A stretch of DNA of 64,000 bases from Alicyclobacillus fastidiosus (GTDB lineage: Bacteria; Bacillota; Bacilli; Alicyclobacillales; Alicyclobacillaceae): positions 3,100,001 through 3,164,000 of the forward strand of contig NZ_CP104067.1 of assembly GCF_026651875.1 (NCBI RefSeq). Direction: 5' to 3'. The notes beneath the pieces were generated by a model that saw only the letters and a list, made by a program, of their open reading frames with translations, ran no database searches and was not told the DNA's origin. Below are positions 16,930-26,108 of this stretch, one piece after another (the first letter of the stretch is position 1; every line of letters starts with the position of its first letter). The translations under genes and the position numbers were made by a program.

Positions 16930-18273
16930 TCATTTTTTCGTGATTCTCCAGATTACACCCGTATCTTTTGTAAATCCTCCTCTCTTACTGACACCCATAT
17001 CGACAACAAACATTTCATTTGTCGAACCGAATACGACGTCGATTGGACGTTCAAATCCCCCATCTCCAGTGTACGTCGCTGCATATCCGGATCGATTTAC
17101 GGCAAAGTTCTTCAGCCTACCCGTCTGCAAATCGATTTGAGAAACGCGATGCCCAACCTTTGGCAACCGTTTTCCTCCTGCTGTCTGTGCACCACTTCCA
17201 AATTCGGCAACAAAGGCGTGCTCGACCGGACCAAAATCTGGATTATAGTTGAAATCGAACCCCATCGCTGCTGAGTGCGGTGTGAAAACTGCGACGGGTA
17301 ACGGTGGCTGCATGGGGTGCTGAGCAAGTAAGAAACGAGGCTGCTTCTTTCCTTCCGGCTTAAAACAAGGTAGTGTCACTGGATATCCCCCCGTGTAATC
17401 CGGCCACCCGTACCAAACCCCAGGCCGGATACGCTGGAACTCATCCGGTGAGTTTGCGATATGGCGGCTCCCTCTCTCGTCCATGCCGTGGTTGGTGGCA
17501 AACAGCCGATGATGGCGGTCGAACTTGATTCGGAACGGATTACGTAGCCCCCACGCGACCAATTCTAAGTTTGAACCGTCGGGGTTGGCCCGTAAGATGC
17601 TTCCACTCGCCGCTGTGATCCCTTTTACCTTTTCCCCTTGTTTCGTTGACACACTGAATGGCGAAAAAGCGCCGGTGTAGGCTTTATCCTCGGCCGATTG
17701 AGTCAGAAAGTTGTTTGAGACAAAATTTCGCCCGACCAAACGCACTCGAGCTCCCGGATAATCGTGAAAAAACGGGTATCTCTTAACCCAACGATTGTCT
17801 TCGCCGACGACGCCGGAATTCGTCGCCGTCCCCTGACCGAAGTACATTTTGCCGTCCGGGCCAAAGACAACCCGGTTGTTGTGATGATCTCCCCAACTCG
17901 GTAGTCCCGCCAGAATATCTTCCTTATCGCCGTCAGGCTTGATGACCGTAATGGCTCCTCGATGAGAGACGTATACATTGCCGTTATGACAATTGATCCC
18001 GGTTAACGGCGGGGAAAATCCGTCCGCGACGACCACAAATCGGCCGTCTGTGTACTTCAGAACCTTGCCGTTGCCATCTGTTACTCCTGCGTCGGCCACG
18101 AACATCTCACCTGTATCCGCGATCACTAAATTGATAGGGACATTCAAACCGTCTGCGAAGACGTCGACCTGATATCCCGCCGGTACAACAATATCGCTGG
18201 GATTCAATTTTCTTGTGCCATTCAACGACCAACCACCCCCTGGAGGCTTCCTGAGACAGAATATGCTGGTCAT
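16930..18273 (-). CDS. Glucose/sorbosone dehydrogenase-like beta-propeller protein
   Basis: About 447 residues from ATG 18273, preceded by AAGGACAAAG; an in-frame ATG at 18324 has no such site. The sequence is a six-bladed propeller of the GSDH/PQQ-dependent sugar dehydrogenase superfamily: VFADGLNVPINLVIAD, GGFSPPLTG-like loops, GQGTATNSGVVG, ILRANPDGSNLELVAWGLRNPFRI, the ATNHGMDERGSR loop and a PDYTGGYPV segment. No signal peptide is visible, so export and PQQ use are both doubtful, and it may bind another ligand. It follows the aromatic operon on the same strand, after a 13-bp perfect inverted repeat. Confidence 0.75.
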   Translation of the reverse strand: MTSIFCLRKPPGGGWSLNGTRKLNPSDIVVPAGYQVDVFADGLNVPINLVIADTGEMFVADAGVTDGNGKVLKYTDGRFVVVADGFSPPLTGINCHNGNVYVSHRGAITVIKPDGDKEDILAGLPSWGDHHNNRVVFGPDGKMYFGQGTATNSGVVGEDNRWVKRYPFFHDYPGARVRLVGRNFVSNNFLTQSAEDKAYTGAFSPFSVSTKQGEKVKGITAASGSILRANPDGSNLELVAWGLRNPFRIKFDRHHRLFATNHGMDERGSRHIANSPDEFQRIRPGVWYGWPDYTGGYPVTLPCFKPEGKKQPRFLLAQHPMQPPLPVAVFTPHSAAMGFDFNYNPDFGPVEHAFVAEFGSGAQTAGGKRLPKVGHRVSQIDLQTGRLKNFAVNRSGYAATYTGDGGFERPIDVVFGSTNEMFVVDMGVSKRGGFTKDTGVIWRITKK

Positions 18274-18490
18274 CTTTGTCCTTAATCCAATCGGAGCATG
18301 CTCGCAAGTCCAGTCATCAGCCATCCGGAATCGGCTTGCTATGAATCTTTCTGATGATCTTTCACGACCGAGGAGGGTTTTTTCTCTAATGCGAGGAAGG
18401 CATGAGTCGGAACGTAGCCGGAGGGGGCTTAGAGTGTTGATGGTGATTGCGTCTTAGTCGCCTCTATTGACTCCCCCTTGTGACCTCATT

Positions 18491-18524
18491 CCCAATTGTT
18501 CACTCGATCCGGTGAACAATTGGG
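18491..18524. repeat. Perfect 13-bp inverted repeat CCCAATTGTTCAC/GTGAACAATTGGG
   Basis: Arms at 18491-18503 and 18512-18524 with an 8-nt centre. It lies between the SnoaL-like gene (stop 18577) and the start of the beta-propeller gene (18273). The lack of a U-tract on either strand argues against a standard intrinsic terminator; an operator for the propeller gene or a stabilising 3' hairpin of the aromatic operon are both possible. Confidence 0.6.
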
Positions 18525-18576
18525 ATGAAGTCTCTTCTTGTACGTCGCGAATCGCAAACGATACGAGGAGAACTAG

Positions 18577-19230
18577 TCAAACATTCGCTGCTGAATGATT
18601 GACCGCCAGTTGAGTTTTTACCGTTTCCAGCGTCCAATACTTTTCTGGCTTGGTCGCCTCTAATTTTTCAAGGCATTCCCGATGAATTTCAGCGACTCGC
18701 TCTGGCGTAATGATGTCTGCTGGGTCACATTCGACAATGTTTACCGTCGTTTTGTCCTCATACAGGCGTTCACCTTTAAGTCTGGCGTGTTCGTCATATG
18801 GCCACAGGAACACTTGGCGACTCGTGTAATGATAAATTTTATCGGGATGGTCGACTTCGAACCCTAAATCGATTAGTCCCTGCCCTTGGATCAACTGATG
18901 GAATGTGAGTTCATCAGATATTCCCCAATCTGCCACAGCGAGCAAATCATCTGAATGCCACAACACGGATTTTGCCGCGATGTTATAAAATCCGACGACC
19001 GCTTCTTTCCCTTCAATCACCGTGGGGTTACTTCCCCAAGTCACCCGATAAGTGGGGTTGTCAACCATCATGTCAGAAGCGATAATCTCGTCGAACATGC
19101 CAGCACCCTCAAGGTGGACATGTCGACGAAAGTTTTCGAGAATAGCGACGTGTAAAGGGTTTGTCGTCCGTTCCAACAACCTTGCAACTGGATTCAGGCA
19201 AGTATAGATTTGCGCTTCAAATTTACTCAT
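18577..19230 (-). CDS. SnoaL/NTF2-like protein at the end of the aromatic operon
   Basis: About 217 residues from ATG 19230, behind GGAGGGAATGAG. It resembles the SnoaL-like NTF2 fold: an N-terminal helix pair (HVAILENFRRHVHLEG), then MFDEIIASDMMVDNPTYRVTWG, EGKEAVVGFYNIA and a sheet with HQLIQGQGLIDLG. SnoaL-like proteins include polyketide cyclases, isomerases and dehydratases with a cone-shaped pocket. Last gene of the operon; it follows the dehydrogenase by about 100 bp. A role in handling a ring-derived intermediate is inferred from position only. Confidence 0.65.
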   Translation of the reverse strand: MSKFEAQIYTCLNPVARLLERTTNPLHVAILENFRRHVHLEGAGMFDEIIASDMMVDNPTYRVTWGSNPTVIEGKEAVVGFYNIAAKSVLWHSDDLLAVADWGISDELTFHQLIQGQGLIDLGFEVDHPDKIYHYTSRQVFLWPYDEHARLKGERLYEDKTTVNIVECDPADIITPERVAEIHRECLEKLEATKPEKYWTLETVKTQLAVNHSAANV

Positions 19231-19336
19231 CTCATTCCCTCCAATATTGACAGGCAAGTGCTGTTGTTCGCAGGAGTGAAAACCGTGAAGGGCGACCGGG
19301 GAGACATCCCGTATGACTGAAACGTTCTGAACCGAC

Positions 19337-20554
19337 TTATCGATTGATGAGACCGTGTGGGTCTAAAACGAACTTTCGGGCGACTCCGTCGTTAAACTCC
19401 TGGTATCCAGCAGGGGCTTCGTATAACGAGATGACAGTCGCGTTCACCGCCTTCGCAATCGCCGCCCTGCCACTGAGGATGGCGTTCATCAGCTGTCGAT
19501 GATAGCGCATAACCGGCGTTTGCCCTGTCGTAAAGGAATGCGCTTTCGCCCACCCCAATCCAATCCGGATTTTCAAAGATCCCACTTTTGCGTCCTCATC
19601 CGTCGCCCCAGGATCCCCTGTGACATACAGTCCGGGTATTCCTAATTTGCCGCCAGCACGCGTGATTTGCATCATCGTGTTCAACACGGTGGCAGGTGCC
19701 TCCGTGTGAACGTGCCCGTGACCATGGGCTTCAAATCCGACGCAATCAATCGCGCAATCCACCTCAGGAAGACCCAAGATTTGTTCAATTTGCTCACCCA
19801 AATCGTCATGCTCACTCAAATTTACCGTTTCACAGCCAAAACTGCGCGCTTGAGCCAAGCGTTGCTCATTTAAATCTCCGACAATTACCACCGAGGCCCC
19901 CAGCAATTGTGCAGAGTGCGCTGCGGCGAGCCCGACCGGGCCGGCGCCGGCCACGTACACTGTGGAGCCAATCGTCACCCCTGCCGTGACCGCCCCGTGG
20001 AATCCAGTCGGAAATATGTCAGAGAGCATCGTCAAATCAAGAATCTTTGCCATCGCTTGTTCTTTATCCGGAAACTTCAATAGTTGAAAATCTGCATAAG
20101 GAACCATCACGTACTCGGCCTGGCCACCGACCCAGCCGCCCATGTCGACATACCCATAGGCGGATCCTGGCCGGTCTGGATTCACATGGAGACAAATATG
20201 TGTATCCCCGTGCTTACAATTCGTACAGCGCCCACACGCGATGTTAAACGGTACCGACACCAAGTCTCCCTTGTGAATAAACTCGACATCACGCCCGACT
20301 TCGACCACCTCACCGGTGATTTCGTGCCCCAGAACCAGCCCTTCTGGTGCCGTCGTACGACCGCGGACCATGTGTTGGTCACTGCCACAAATATTCGTCG
20401 ACACAACCTTTAGAATGACACCGTGTTCACATTTTCGACCCACATTCAATGGATTGACACCAGGCCCATCCTTCAGAACCAAATCTGGGTATTCAGTGGC
20501 TTCCACTGCGACCCGCCCCGGGCCTTTGTACACGACTGCACGATTTCCTGTCAT
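19337..20554 (-). CDS. Zinc-dependent dehydrogenase of the glutathione-independent formaldehyde dehydrogenase (FdhA) type
   Basis: A 405-residue medium-chain dehydrogenase, matching the long FdhA subtype (about 400 residues, against 340-350 for ordinary alcohol dehydrogenases). Catalytic-zinc ligands: Cys in STNICGSDQHMVRG and His-Glu in LGHEITGEVVE. Structural-zinc cysteines: CGRCTNCKHGDTHIC. NAD site: VYVAGAGPVGLAAAHSAQLLGA. Long insertions typical of FdhA are present (GSAYGYVDMGGW, HGHGHVHTEAP). FdhA enzymes oxidise formaldehyde or related aldehydes with tightly bound NAD. In this operon it could act on a dihydrodiol or an aldehyde from ring cleavage. Confidence 0.85.
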   Translation of the reverse strand: MTGNRAVVYKGPGRVAVEATEYPDLVLKDGPGVNPLNVGRKCEHGVILKVVSTNICGSDQHMVRGRTTAPEGLVLGHEITGEVVEVGRDVEFIHKGDLVSVPFNIACGRCTNCKHGDTHICLHVNPDRPGSAYGYVDMGGWVGGQAEYVMVPYADFQLLKFPDKEQAMAKILDLTMLSDIFPTGFHGAVTAGVTIGSTVYVAGAGPVGLAAAHSAQLLGASVVIVGDLNEQRLAQARSFGCETVNLSEHDDLGEQIEQILGLPEVDCAIDCVGFEAHGHGHVHTEAPATVLNTMMQITRAGGKLGIPGLYVTGDPGATDEDAKVGSLKIRIGLGWAKAHSFTTGQTPVMRYHRQLMNAILSGRAAIAKAVNATVISLYEAPAGYQEFNDGVARKFVLDPHGLINR

Positions 20555-20574
20555 GGTAACATCCCCTTCTTCAC

Positions 20575-21066
20575 TTAAATGAAGATACTCAAGTTCAACA
20601 TGGAGAGGACCGTTTGGTCCGGATAAATGGTCCGCTGGACGAGTTTTAGCCGATTGTCGACTCGCCGAATCACATCCACGCGTTCGCCGAACATCTGCTC
20701 AATTTCAGGTCTGTCGCGAATACTTCTTAAAATGAGAAAGTTGCTATGAACTTCTGCCTCATCCTCTGACGCACCCGCTTCCACAAGGACGTTGGACACA
20801 AAGCGCCGAGTGCGCGTATGCGGGTTTTCCGCCCATGCCGAGGTGGTCCGAAACCGCTGCACACGGGTGATTAAACTGCGCTTGTTTTCGTCGAAAAACG
20901 TCATGTCATCGACGATATCATCTGGGTGTTCAAAGTCTCGAGTCACCCGCACAGGCATCCGATAACTCAGATTGTCATCTAGTAGTTCGAGCCACTCTTC
21001 AAATTTCCGACGATCCAGGAGTGCTGCCTCTGTGTAGAGAAAATGACAGATTTCCTCATATGTCAT
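20575..21066 (-). CDS. Aromatic ring-hydroxylating dioxygenase, beta subunit
   Basis: 163 residues, normal for the small subunit. Conserved features: ICHFLYTEAALLDRRKFEEWLELLDDNLSYRMPVR at the start, SLITRVQRFRTTSAWAENPHTRTRRFVSNV in the middle, and the C-terminal RVDNRLKLVQRTIYPDQTVL. The subunit has an NTF2 fold and structural roles in the alpha3beta3 hexamer. ATG 21066 follows AAAGGGGGATGAAACG, 28 bp after the alpha-subunit stop. Confidence 0.92.
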   Translation of the reverse strand: MTYEEICHFLYTEAALLDRRKFEEWLELLDDNLSYRMPVRVTRDFEHPDDIVDDMTFFDENKRSLITRVQRFRTTSAWAENPHTRTRRFVSNVLVEAGASEDEAEVHSNFLILRSIRDRPEIEQMFGERVDVIRRVDNRLKLVQRTIYPDQTVLSMLNLSIFI

Positions 21067-21093
21067 CGTTTCATCCCCCTTTCCGGAAATCGC

Positions 21094-22467
21094 TTACAGG
21101 ACACCTGTCGGAACATCTGCCTCTTTCAATAGGGAGTCGACCCAGTGTTCGTAAAACGCACGCGATATGGCGTCCAGATAACAAGTTGGATACGCGGTTC
21201 CCGGTCCCGGCCACGTTAAATCGGGCTCCACTCTGTCGAGGCCCATCAGATAGTTCAAGGCATTGTTGTAATGAACGTCTTTATCTTGCGCCATCGTCCC
21301 TCGAGTGGTTTCTGCCACTCTCGTCCAAATCTCCGCATCATCTTGCTCCAGGGTTCCTGCAGGGCCAAACGAGCCAATGTAGCTGAGATATGACGCTTGT
21401 TTAAACGATTCAGGCGCCTCTTTATCCACCATGAACCACGAAGTGACCTCTATTTTCATCGGTCCGACGGGCCGCCAAACGCGAAAGTTGACAAACGAAG
21501 TCAACGGTTCATCGGGACCTCCGGTTCCGTGCATGGGGCTGACGAACGACAGATTTGGAAAGCAATTGCCGACCATGATCATCGTCTTTTCAAATACGTC
21601 GAGTTGTTCAGCACTCAAATTCCGTTTGAACATCGGCCACATTTCCGACGGTAGGCCTTGGTAGGGCGGTACATCCGCTCCAGCTTTTGCCGCTGTACAC
21701 ATATTGATGCCGTGTCCATTGTCGAGCACGACCTGATGACCGTAACTAGCGTACATCGGATCCTTCGGACTAATGCCTAATTCTACCGTGGAGCGATGGC
21801 TCATCGCTGTATGATATGGATCTCCGCCAAAGTTATCTGCACTGATTTTCCAATTTGTGTTGATAATCCATTTTTGCGGGACGCCGCGCACTTCCATTCC
21901 CGCATCGCTGCGACCGAGCATAATATCGAAATACCATTTCATATCACCCAAGAAATCCTCTAGCGGCTCGGCATGTTCGTTCAACGAGCCAAAAATCATC
22001 CCGCAATAACTCGATACCTTCGGGATTTTTCGCAGTGACCATCGACTGCGATCCATTTCCTCCCCGTACACTCGGTTTCCCGCGACAATCCCAATCAAAT
22101 CGCCCGCCAGATTAAACGTCCAACCATGATAAGGACAGGTGAACGCCTTTTTCTGACCAAAATCAGCGGTGCACAATTTCGTGCCGCGATGTGTACACGA
22201 GTTCAGATACGCTTGAATCTGACAATTCTCATCCCGCAATAGCAGGACTGGGTCATTGACGATCCAACGAGTCACGTAGTCGCCGGGCTGTTCGATCTCC
22301 GACTCGTGACCTAGGAAATTCCACGTCTTTGCGAAGATTTGCTCCACTTCGGCTTGATAAATTTCGTCGTCGGTAAACGCCCATTGCGGCAATAGACCAC
22401 GTTGAATCTTTTCCTTCACGCCTGCGAGTATCGTCTTGTCGATTGCGGCACTCTTCGCCAACTCCAT
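21094..22467 (-). CDS. Aromatic ring-hydroxylating dioxygenase, alpha subunit (Rieske)
   Basis: About 457 residues. Rieske 2Fe-2S ligands follow C-x-H-x17-C-x2-H: Cys92 and His94 in CTHRG, Cys112 and His115 in CPYHG. The mononuclear iron site is in ADNFGGDPYHTAMSH: bridging Asp217, His220 and His225, matching Asp205/His208/His213 of naphthalene dioxygenase; the third ligand is probably the Asp in EQDDAEIW. The enzyme adds both atoms of O2 to an aromatic ring to form a cis-dihydrodiol, using electrons from a ferredoxin and reductase. The substrate is not predictable from sequence. The start is uncertain, since GGAGG lies only 3 nt before ATG 22467; TTG 22458 (better spaced) is an alternative. 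Confidence 0.93.
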   Translation of the reverse strand: MELAKSAAIDKTILAGVKEKIQRGLLPQWAFTDDEIYQAEVEQIFAKTWNFLGHESEIEQPGDYVTRWIVNDPVLLLRDENCQIQAYLNSCTHRGTKLCTADFGQKKAFTCPYHGWTFNLAGDLIGIVAGNRVYGEEMDRSRWSLRKIPKVSSYCGMIFGSLNEHAEPLEDFLGDMKWYFDIMLGRSDAGMEVRGVPQKWIINTNWKISADNFGGDPYHTAMSHRSTVELGISPKDPMYASYGHQVVLDNGHGINMCTAAKAGADVPPYQGLPSEMWPMFKRNLSAEQLDVFEKTMIMVGNCFPNLSFVSPMHGTGGPDEPLTSFVNFRVWRPVGPMKIEVTSWFMVDKEAPESFKQASYLSYIGSFGPAGTLEQDDAEIWTRVAETTRGTMAQDKDVHYNNALNYLMGLDRVEPDLTWPGPGTAYPTCYLDAISRAFYEHWVDSLLKEADVPTGVL

Positions 22468-22489
22468 CAACCTCCATGTTTGAAGAACC

Positions 22490-23734
22490 TTAGCCGACCG
22501 AAACTACTCCCTCGCTGTGTACCGGCCTGGCCACACGTCTTGGTGCGGTCTCCTTAATGCCAAAGCCGACGAGGAATACTAGAAAGGACCCGGCAGCAGA
22601 AATCAGCATGGGCGCTATGAGACCATGGTGATCCGCTGCAATTCCCGCTATTGTCGGCACCGTGGTGCCACCGAATATCTCGCCGATCATCATCATGATG
22701 CCTATCGTGGAAGCAGCAAATACCGCAGGTACAGATTCACTAGGAATGATGGACATCGCGATGGGGGAGTAGCCCTGCCCTATCGCCAATACAAACAATA
22801 GGATGATGATAGGAACAATCCCAGTGTGCACTGTCGCCAAAACCAACGGCGCTAGAGTGGCAAGCAGTCCCGCGATAATGAGCGACGGTTTTCGCCCAAT
22901 TCGGTCAGACACCAACGGCACGACAAATCCCCAAATCCAAGACCCAAAACCAAACGCGCTCATGGCCCAACTCATCTGCGTAGGGCTGATTTTATCTACC
23001 TCTGTCATCAGAATCGGGGCGAACGTTGTGAAGGTAATCAGCCATGTGATAAAACCGATGGAACAAATGAGGCACAACCAGGTGTTTCGGTTTTGAAAGA
23101 TGACTTTATAGTCCGACCAACTGAGCTTTCTGTGAGCGAGCTCTTGTGTGATCTTCGGTTCCCGCATGTACTTTGCCACGATGACTGCGAGAATGAGGGC
23201 CGGAATCGCCAACAAGTAAAATGCCACCCGCCAGTTGAATGCCGTTGCGAGAGATACGACAATCAGTGGTGCAATCGCGCTGCCGAGCAAGCCACTCGCA
23301 CTTTGGACAAAGCCAATGTTGAAACCTTGACGACTCGGCGTCGACGTTGCTTTGACCGCACTTGCTCCAATCGGGAACACAGGCCCTTCAGATAATCCCA
23401 TCAAGGCCCTGACCAGAACCATGCCCATGAATGACCCAACGACGCCTGACAGGACGGATGCCAGTGCAAAGACCACAATGAAAACAACCAACACTTTTTT
23501 GCGATTTCCTATTAAATCCGAAAAACTCGAGAACAACCACGCGGATACACCCCAACACACCGACAGCGCAGAGGCAAACATACCCACTTGTGCGTTATTG
23601 AGATGGAGATCTGGAATGACAAACGGCGACAGAAAGGTAATGCTTTGGCGATCCATGAATACCAATCCAAATGCGAAAAACATCATGAGGATAATCCCAT
23701 TTTGATAAGACCATACCCGCGATCTCTCTTTCAT
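22490..23734 (-). CDS. MFS transporter (anion:cation symporter-like)
   Basis: A 414-residue major facilitator with 12 predicted membrane segments. Motif A-like loops between segments 2 and 3 (SSFSDLIGNRKKVLV) and 8 and 9 (PLVSDRIGRKPSLI), and the FMDRQSITFLSPFVIPD opening typical of aromatic-acid and sugar-acid transporters. It lies between the hydrolase and the dioxygenase genes, so it probably imports the aromatic substrate. ATG 23734 follows GAGGAGGGTGAGGT. Confidence 0.9.
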   Translation of the reverse strand: MKERSRVWSYQNGIILMMFFAFGLVFMDRQSITFLSPFVIPDLHLNNAQVGMFASALSVCWGVSAWLFSSFSDLIGNRKKVLVVFIVVFALASVLSGVVGSFMGMVLVRALMGLSEGPVFPIGASAVKATSTPSRQGFNIGFVQSASGLLGSAIAPLIVVSLATAFNWRVAFYLLAIPALILAVIVAKYMREPKITQELAHRKLSWSDYKVIFQNRNTWLCLICSIGFITWLITFTTFAPILMTEVDKISPTQMSWAMSAFGFGSWIWGFVVPLVSDRIGRKPSLIIAGLLATLAPLVLATVHTGIVPIIILLFVLAIGQGYSPIAMSIIPSESVPAVFAASTIGIMMMIGEIFGGTTVPTIAGIAADHHGLIAPMLISAAGSFLVFLVGFGIKETAPRRVARPVHSEGVVSVG

Positions 23735-23779
23735 ACCTCACCCTCCTCGTATACCTCTGAAAGCAAAACGAGTTTTCAT

Positions 23780-24610
23780 CTATTTCGATGCATTTCGTGC
23801 ATGAGTCCGAATAAATTGAATGAGCTGTTGATTAAACGGTTCTGGACTTTGACTCGGACAATAGTGTCCACCCGGAATCACGACCATTTGCGAATTTGGA
23901 ATCAACGCATGCATCTCTTGGCCCATACTCACATCGTTGATCTTGTCCTCTGCTCCCCAGACGACGAGCGTCGGCAGTTGGATGTGTGGCAATCTGCGGC
24001 GCAGATGATACCTCGCGCGATGCACCGGGTTGTTCATATGATTCAGAACCCTTCGGTACGATTCCACTGCGCCTGGCAGCAAGGTCCGCTGATACCAAAC
24101 ATCCGCCATCTCTGTGACATCAGACCCGTCGTGAATGGTCTCTGTCGCGTGGGCCAAAATTGCCTCCCGAGTAGGGGCTTGAAACTGTGTCATGGTCGAC
24201 AATGTACGCGTCGACATACCACCGCTGCCCACTAAGCTCAACGTGCGAACCCGGTGAGGACTTTCATAGGCTAAGAGCGCTGCCACCCAGCCGCCCATTG
24301 AATGCCCGACGATATGCGCTGAGGAAATGCCTAACGCATCTTGAAACTCCCGTACAAAATCCACCAGATAAGCAAACGAGTACTCGACCGACAGTCGGTC
24401 ACCCTTTCCCCATCCAACAAAATCAGGAGAAAATACATGAAAATGTCGGCTGAGTTCAACGATATTGGGAAGCCAATAATCACCGCCCGTCCAAAACCCG
24501 ACGCCATGGAGCAGAATAAGAGGCTCTCCCTCCCCTGCCTCCAAATAGTGGGTTACGCCGTGACTCAGCGCGGTTTGACGTTCCTGAACTGGGGAAAATT
24601 CCACCAACAT
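23780..24610 (-). CDS. Alpha/beta hydrolase (meta-cleavage product hydrolase-like)
   Basis: 276 residues with an alpha/beta hydrolase fold. Catalytic triad: Ser104 in GHSMGGW, Asp222 in WGAEDKIND and His249 in GGHYC. The oxyanion segment LLHGVGFWTGGDYW follows the first strand. MhpC and BphD, which cleave the C-C bond of ring-cleavage products, share this layout. Directly downstream of the extradiol dioxygenase gene (27 bp), as expected for the next step. Esterase activity cannot be excluded. Confidence 0.85.
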   Translation of the reverse strand: MLVEFSPVQERQTALSHGVTHYLEAGEGEPLILLHGVGFWTGGDYWLPNIVELSRHFHVFSPDFVGWGKGDRLSVEYSFAYLVDFVREFQDALGISSAHIVGHSMGGWVAALLAYESPHRVRTLSLVGSGGMSTRTLSTMTQFQAPTREAILAHATETIHDGSDVTEMADVWYQRTLLPGAVESYRRVLNHMNNPVHRARYHLRRRLPHIQLPTLVVWGAEDKINDVSMGQEMHALIPNSQMVVIPGGHYCPSQSPEPFNQQLIQFIRTHARNASK

Positions 24611-24637
24611 CCTCCTCCCTACTCGCCCTTTGACTTC

Positions 24638-25600
24638 CTATTGCCAGACTGCGAACGTCATCCCTACGCCCGTTCCAGCAGGCGAACGATAGCCAGAAAC
24701 ATAATCCAAATACTGTAGATTCAGATGTTCCAATGCGCCCGCAGCAACGATCCAGTTCAAAATTTCCCCAGAGGCCCCCTCCAATTTTTCCCTCGGCAAG
24801 GTCTTCAGGATATCTGCGTCTTTGTTCTTGAGTCCCTGGATGACAAGTTCGTCCAACTTCTCATCCAGCTTGAAGTGGCTTAAGCCGCCGGATCCAATAA
24901 TGGCAACGGTTTTGTCTGGGTCCCACGACTCGATGGCCCGTCTCAGCGCTCGACCGAATTCATAGCAGCGGGCAGGAGTAGGTTGATTGGGTTGAAAGAA
25001 GCAATTGACAAACACAGGGACCATGGGAATGTCTTTTTGCGGTGCCAAACGACGTTTGACGAATGTGTACGCATGACCTAAAGAGCGATTTTCCAGTTGC
25101 GTTTTACTTTGAGCGACGTCAAATCCCTCGGTCACCATGCACTCAAGGATGTGTCTACCGAGGTCGCCCTCAGTAGCGTAGTGAACAGGTTCGTCCGTTG
25201 TATGCCACGCCCATATGACCGGCCTTAAGGACGGGTGTAACTCTTCTAACTTGTGGGGTAGATCCTTAATTTCCGAACCCCAAAACACGGCGAACGTCGG
25301 CTTCACCTCATCCCAGAACAGCTCTTCTTGGTCATCTCCAATCACGACCAAGACATCCGGATGCACGTCCTGAATGACCTTATTCAAATGCTCAACAGCG
25401 ACCTGACATTGTTCGTACTTTTGCTGCCATAGTTCGGGTGATAGCTGATCCTGAAGAACATGGGAGAGTTCACGCTCTCGCGCCTCGTACTGCGTATCCG
25501 GATTTTCGCGATCCCGTTCGGCATGCATGGCCCAGACATCTGATGGACTGCTGACCTGTGGGCTATGAGACGAGCCAATTCCTAGCACGATTTTAGCCAT
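24638..25600 (-). CDS. LigB-type extradiol ring-cleavage dioxygenase
   Basis: A 320-residue class III extradiol dioxygenase. Features: VLGIGSSHSPQV with iron ligand His12, DVLVVIGDDQEE, GHAYTF and IIGSGGLSHFKLDE, whose His242 lies in the family G-lSH motif. LigB-family enzymes use Fe(II) to cleave catecholic or protocatechuate-type rings. The small LigA subunit is absent, as in stand-alone members such as MhpB-type enzymes. ATG 25600 follows AAGGAGGGGTACC. Together with the Rieske oxygenase it defines a dihydroxylate-then-meta-cleave pathway. Confidence 0.88.
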   Translation of the reverse strand: MAKIVLGIGSSHSPQVSSPSDVWAMHAERDRENPDTQYEARERELSHVLQDQLSPELWQQKYEQCQVAVEHLNKVIQDVHPDVLVVIGDDQEELFWDEVKPTFAVFWGSEIKDLPHKLEELHPSLRPVIWAWHTTDEPVHYATEGDLGRHILECMVTEGFDVAQSKTQLENRSLGHAYTFVKRRLAPQKDIPMVPVFVNCFFQPNQPTPARCYEFGRALRRAIESWDPDKTVAIIGSGGLSHFKLDEKLDELVIQGLKNKDADILKTLPREKLEGASGEILNWIVAAGALEHLNLQYLDYVSGYRSPAGTGVGMTFAVWQ

Positions 25601-25709
25601 GGTACCCCTCCTTATGATGAATCCTCCGACTTAAGTTCGAATGAATGCGCTTTCTAACCAGGCTGGATATAGGCATCCCGCGTAACCCCAAACAGCGAGA
25701 TCGATGAAC

Positions 25710-26099
25710 CTACTCGCGAACGACGGCAGTAATTTCAACTTGCACGACTGCCCCGTTTCGCAAGTGCGTCACCGTAGAATGTCTCGCTGGCCGGCTTTCC
25801 GGATTGGGAAACATCTTCACCCATTCTTCATTCACCAAGTGGCGCAACTCCTCATTCTCGAGATACACGGTCATTCTACCGATATCTTCCGGACTGCCGC
25901 CGGCGCCCTCCATAAAGTGACGAACGTGTTGGAAGACAAGTTGAACCTGCTGTCCAGGATCCTCCGGAATCGTTCCGGTAGACGGATCAACCCCGGCAAT
26001 GGCTGAGGAGAATACGAAAGGCCCAATTTTCGCACCTTGTGGAATGAGCGTTTTCCCGTGCGTAACTCCCTCGATTTCAAGACTCTTGCGACAACTCAA
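25710..26099 (-). CDS. RidA/YjgF-family enamine/imine deaminase
   Basis: About 129 residues. A TTG start at 26099 is best spaced from GAGG; GTG 26108 is an alternative. Family features: IGPFVFSSAIAGVDPSTG, EDPGQQVQLVFQHVRHFMEGAGGSPEDIGRMTVYL and the closing ARHSTVTHLRNGAVVQVEITAVV. RidA proteins hydrolyse reactive enamines; homologues called 2-aminomuconate deaminase act in aminophenol pathways. First gene of the aromatic operon, which hints at a nitrogen-bearing ring substrate. Confidence 0.88.
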   Translation of the reverse strand: MSCRKSLEIEGVTHGKTLIPQGAKIGPFVFSSAIAGVDPSTGTIPEDPGQQVQLVFQHVRHFMEGAGGSPEDIGRMTVYLENEELRHLVNEEWVKMFPNPESRPARHSTVTHLRNGAVVQVEITAVVRE

Positions 26100-26108
26100 C
26101 TTAGCCAC

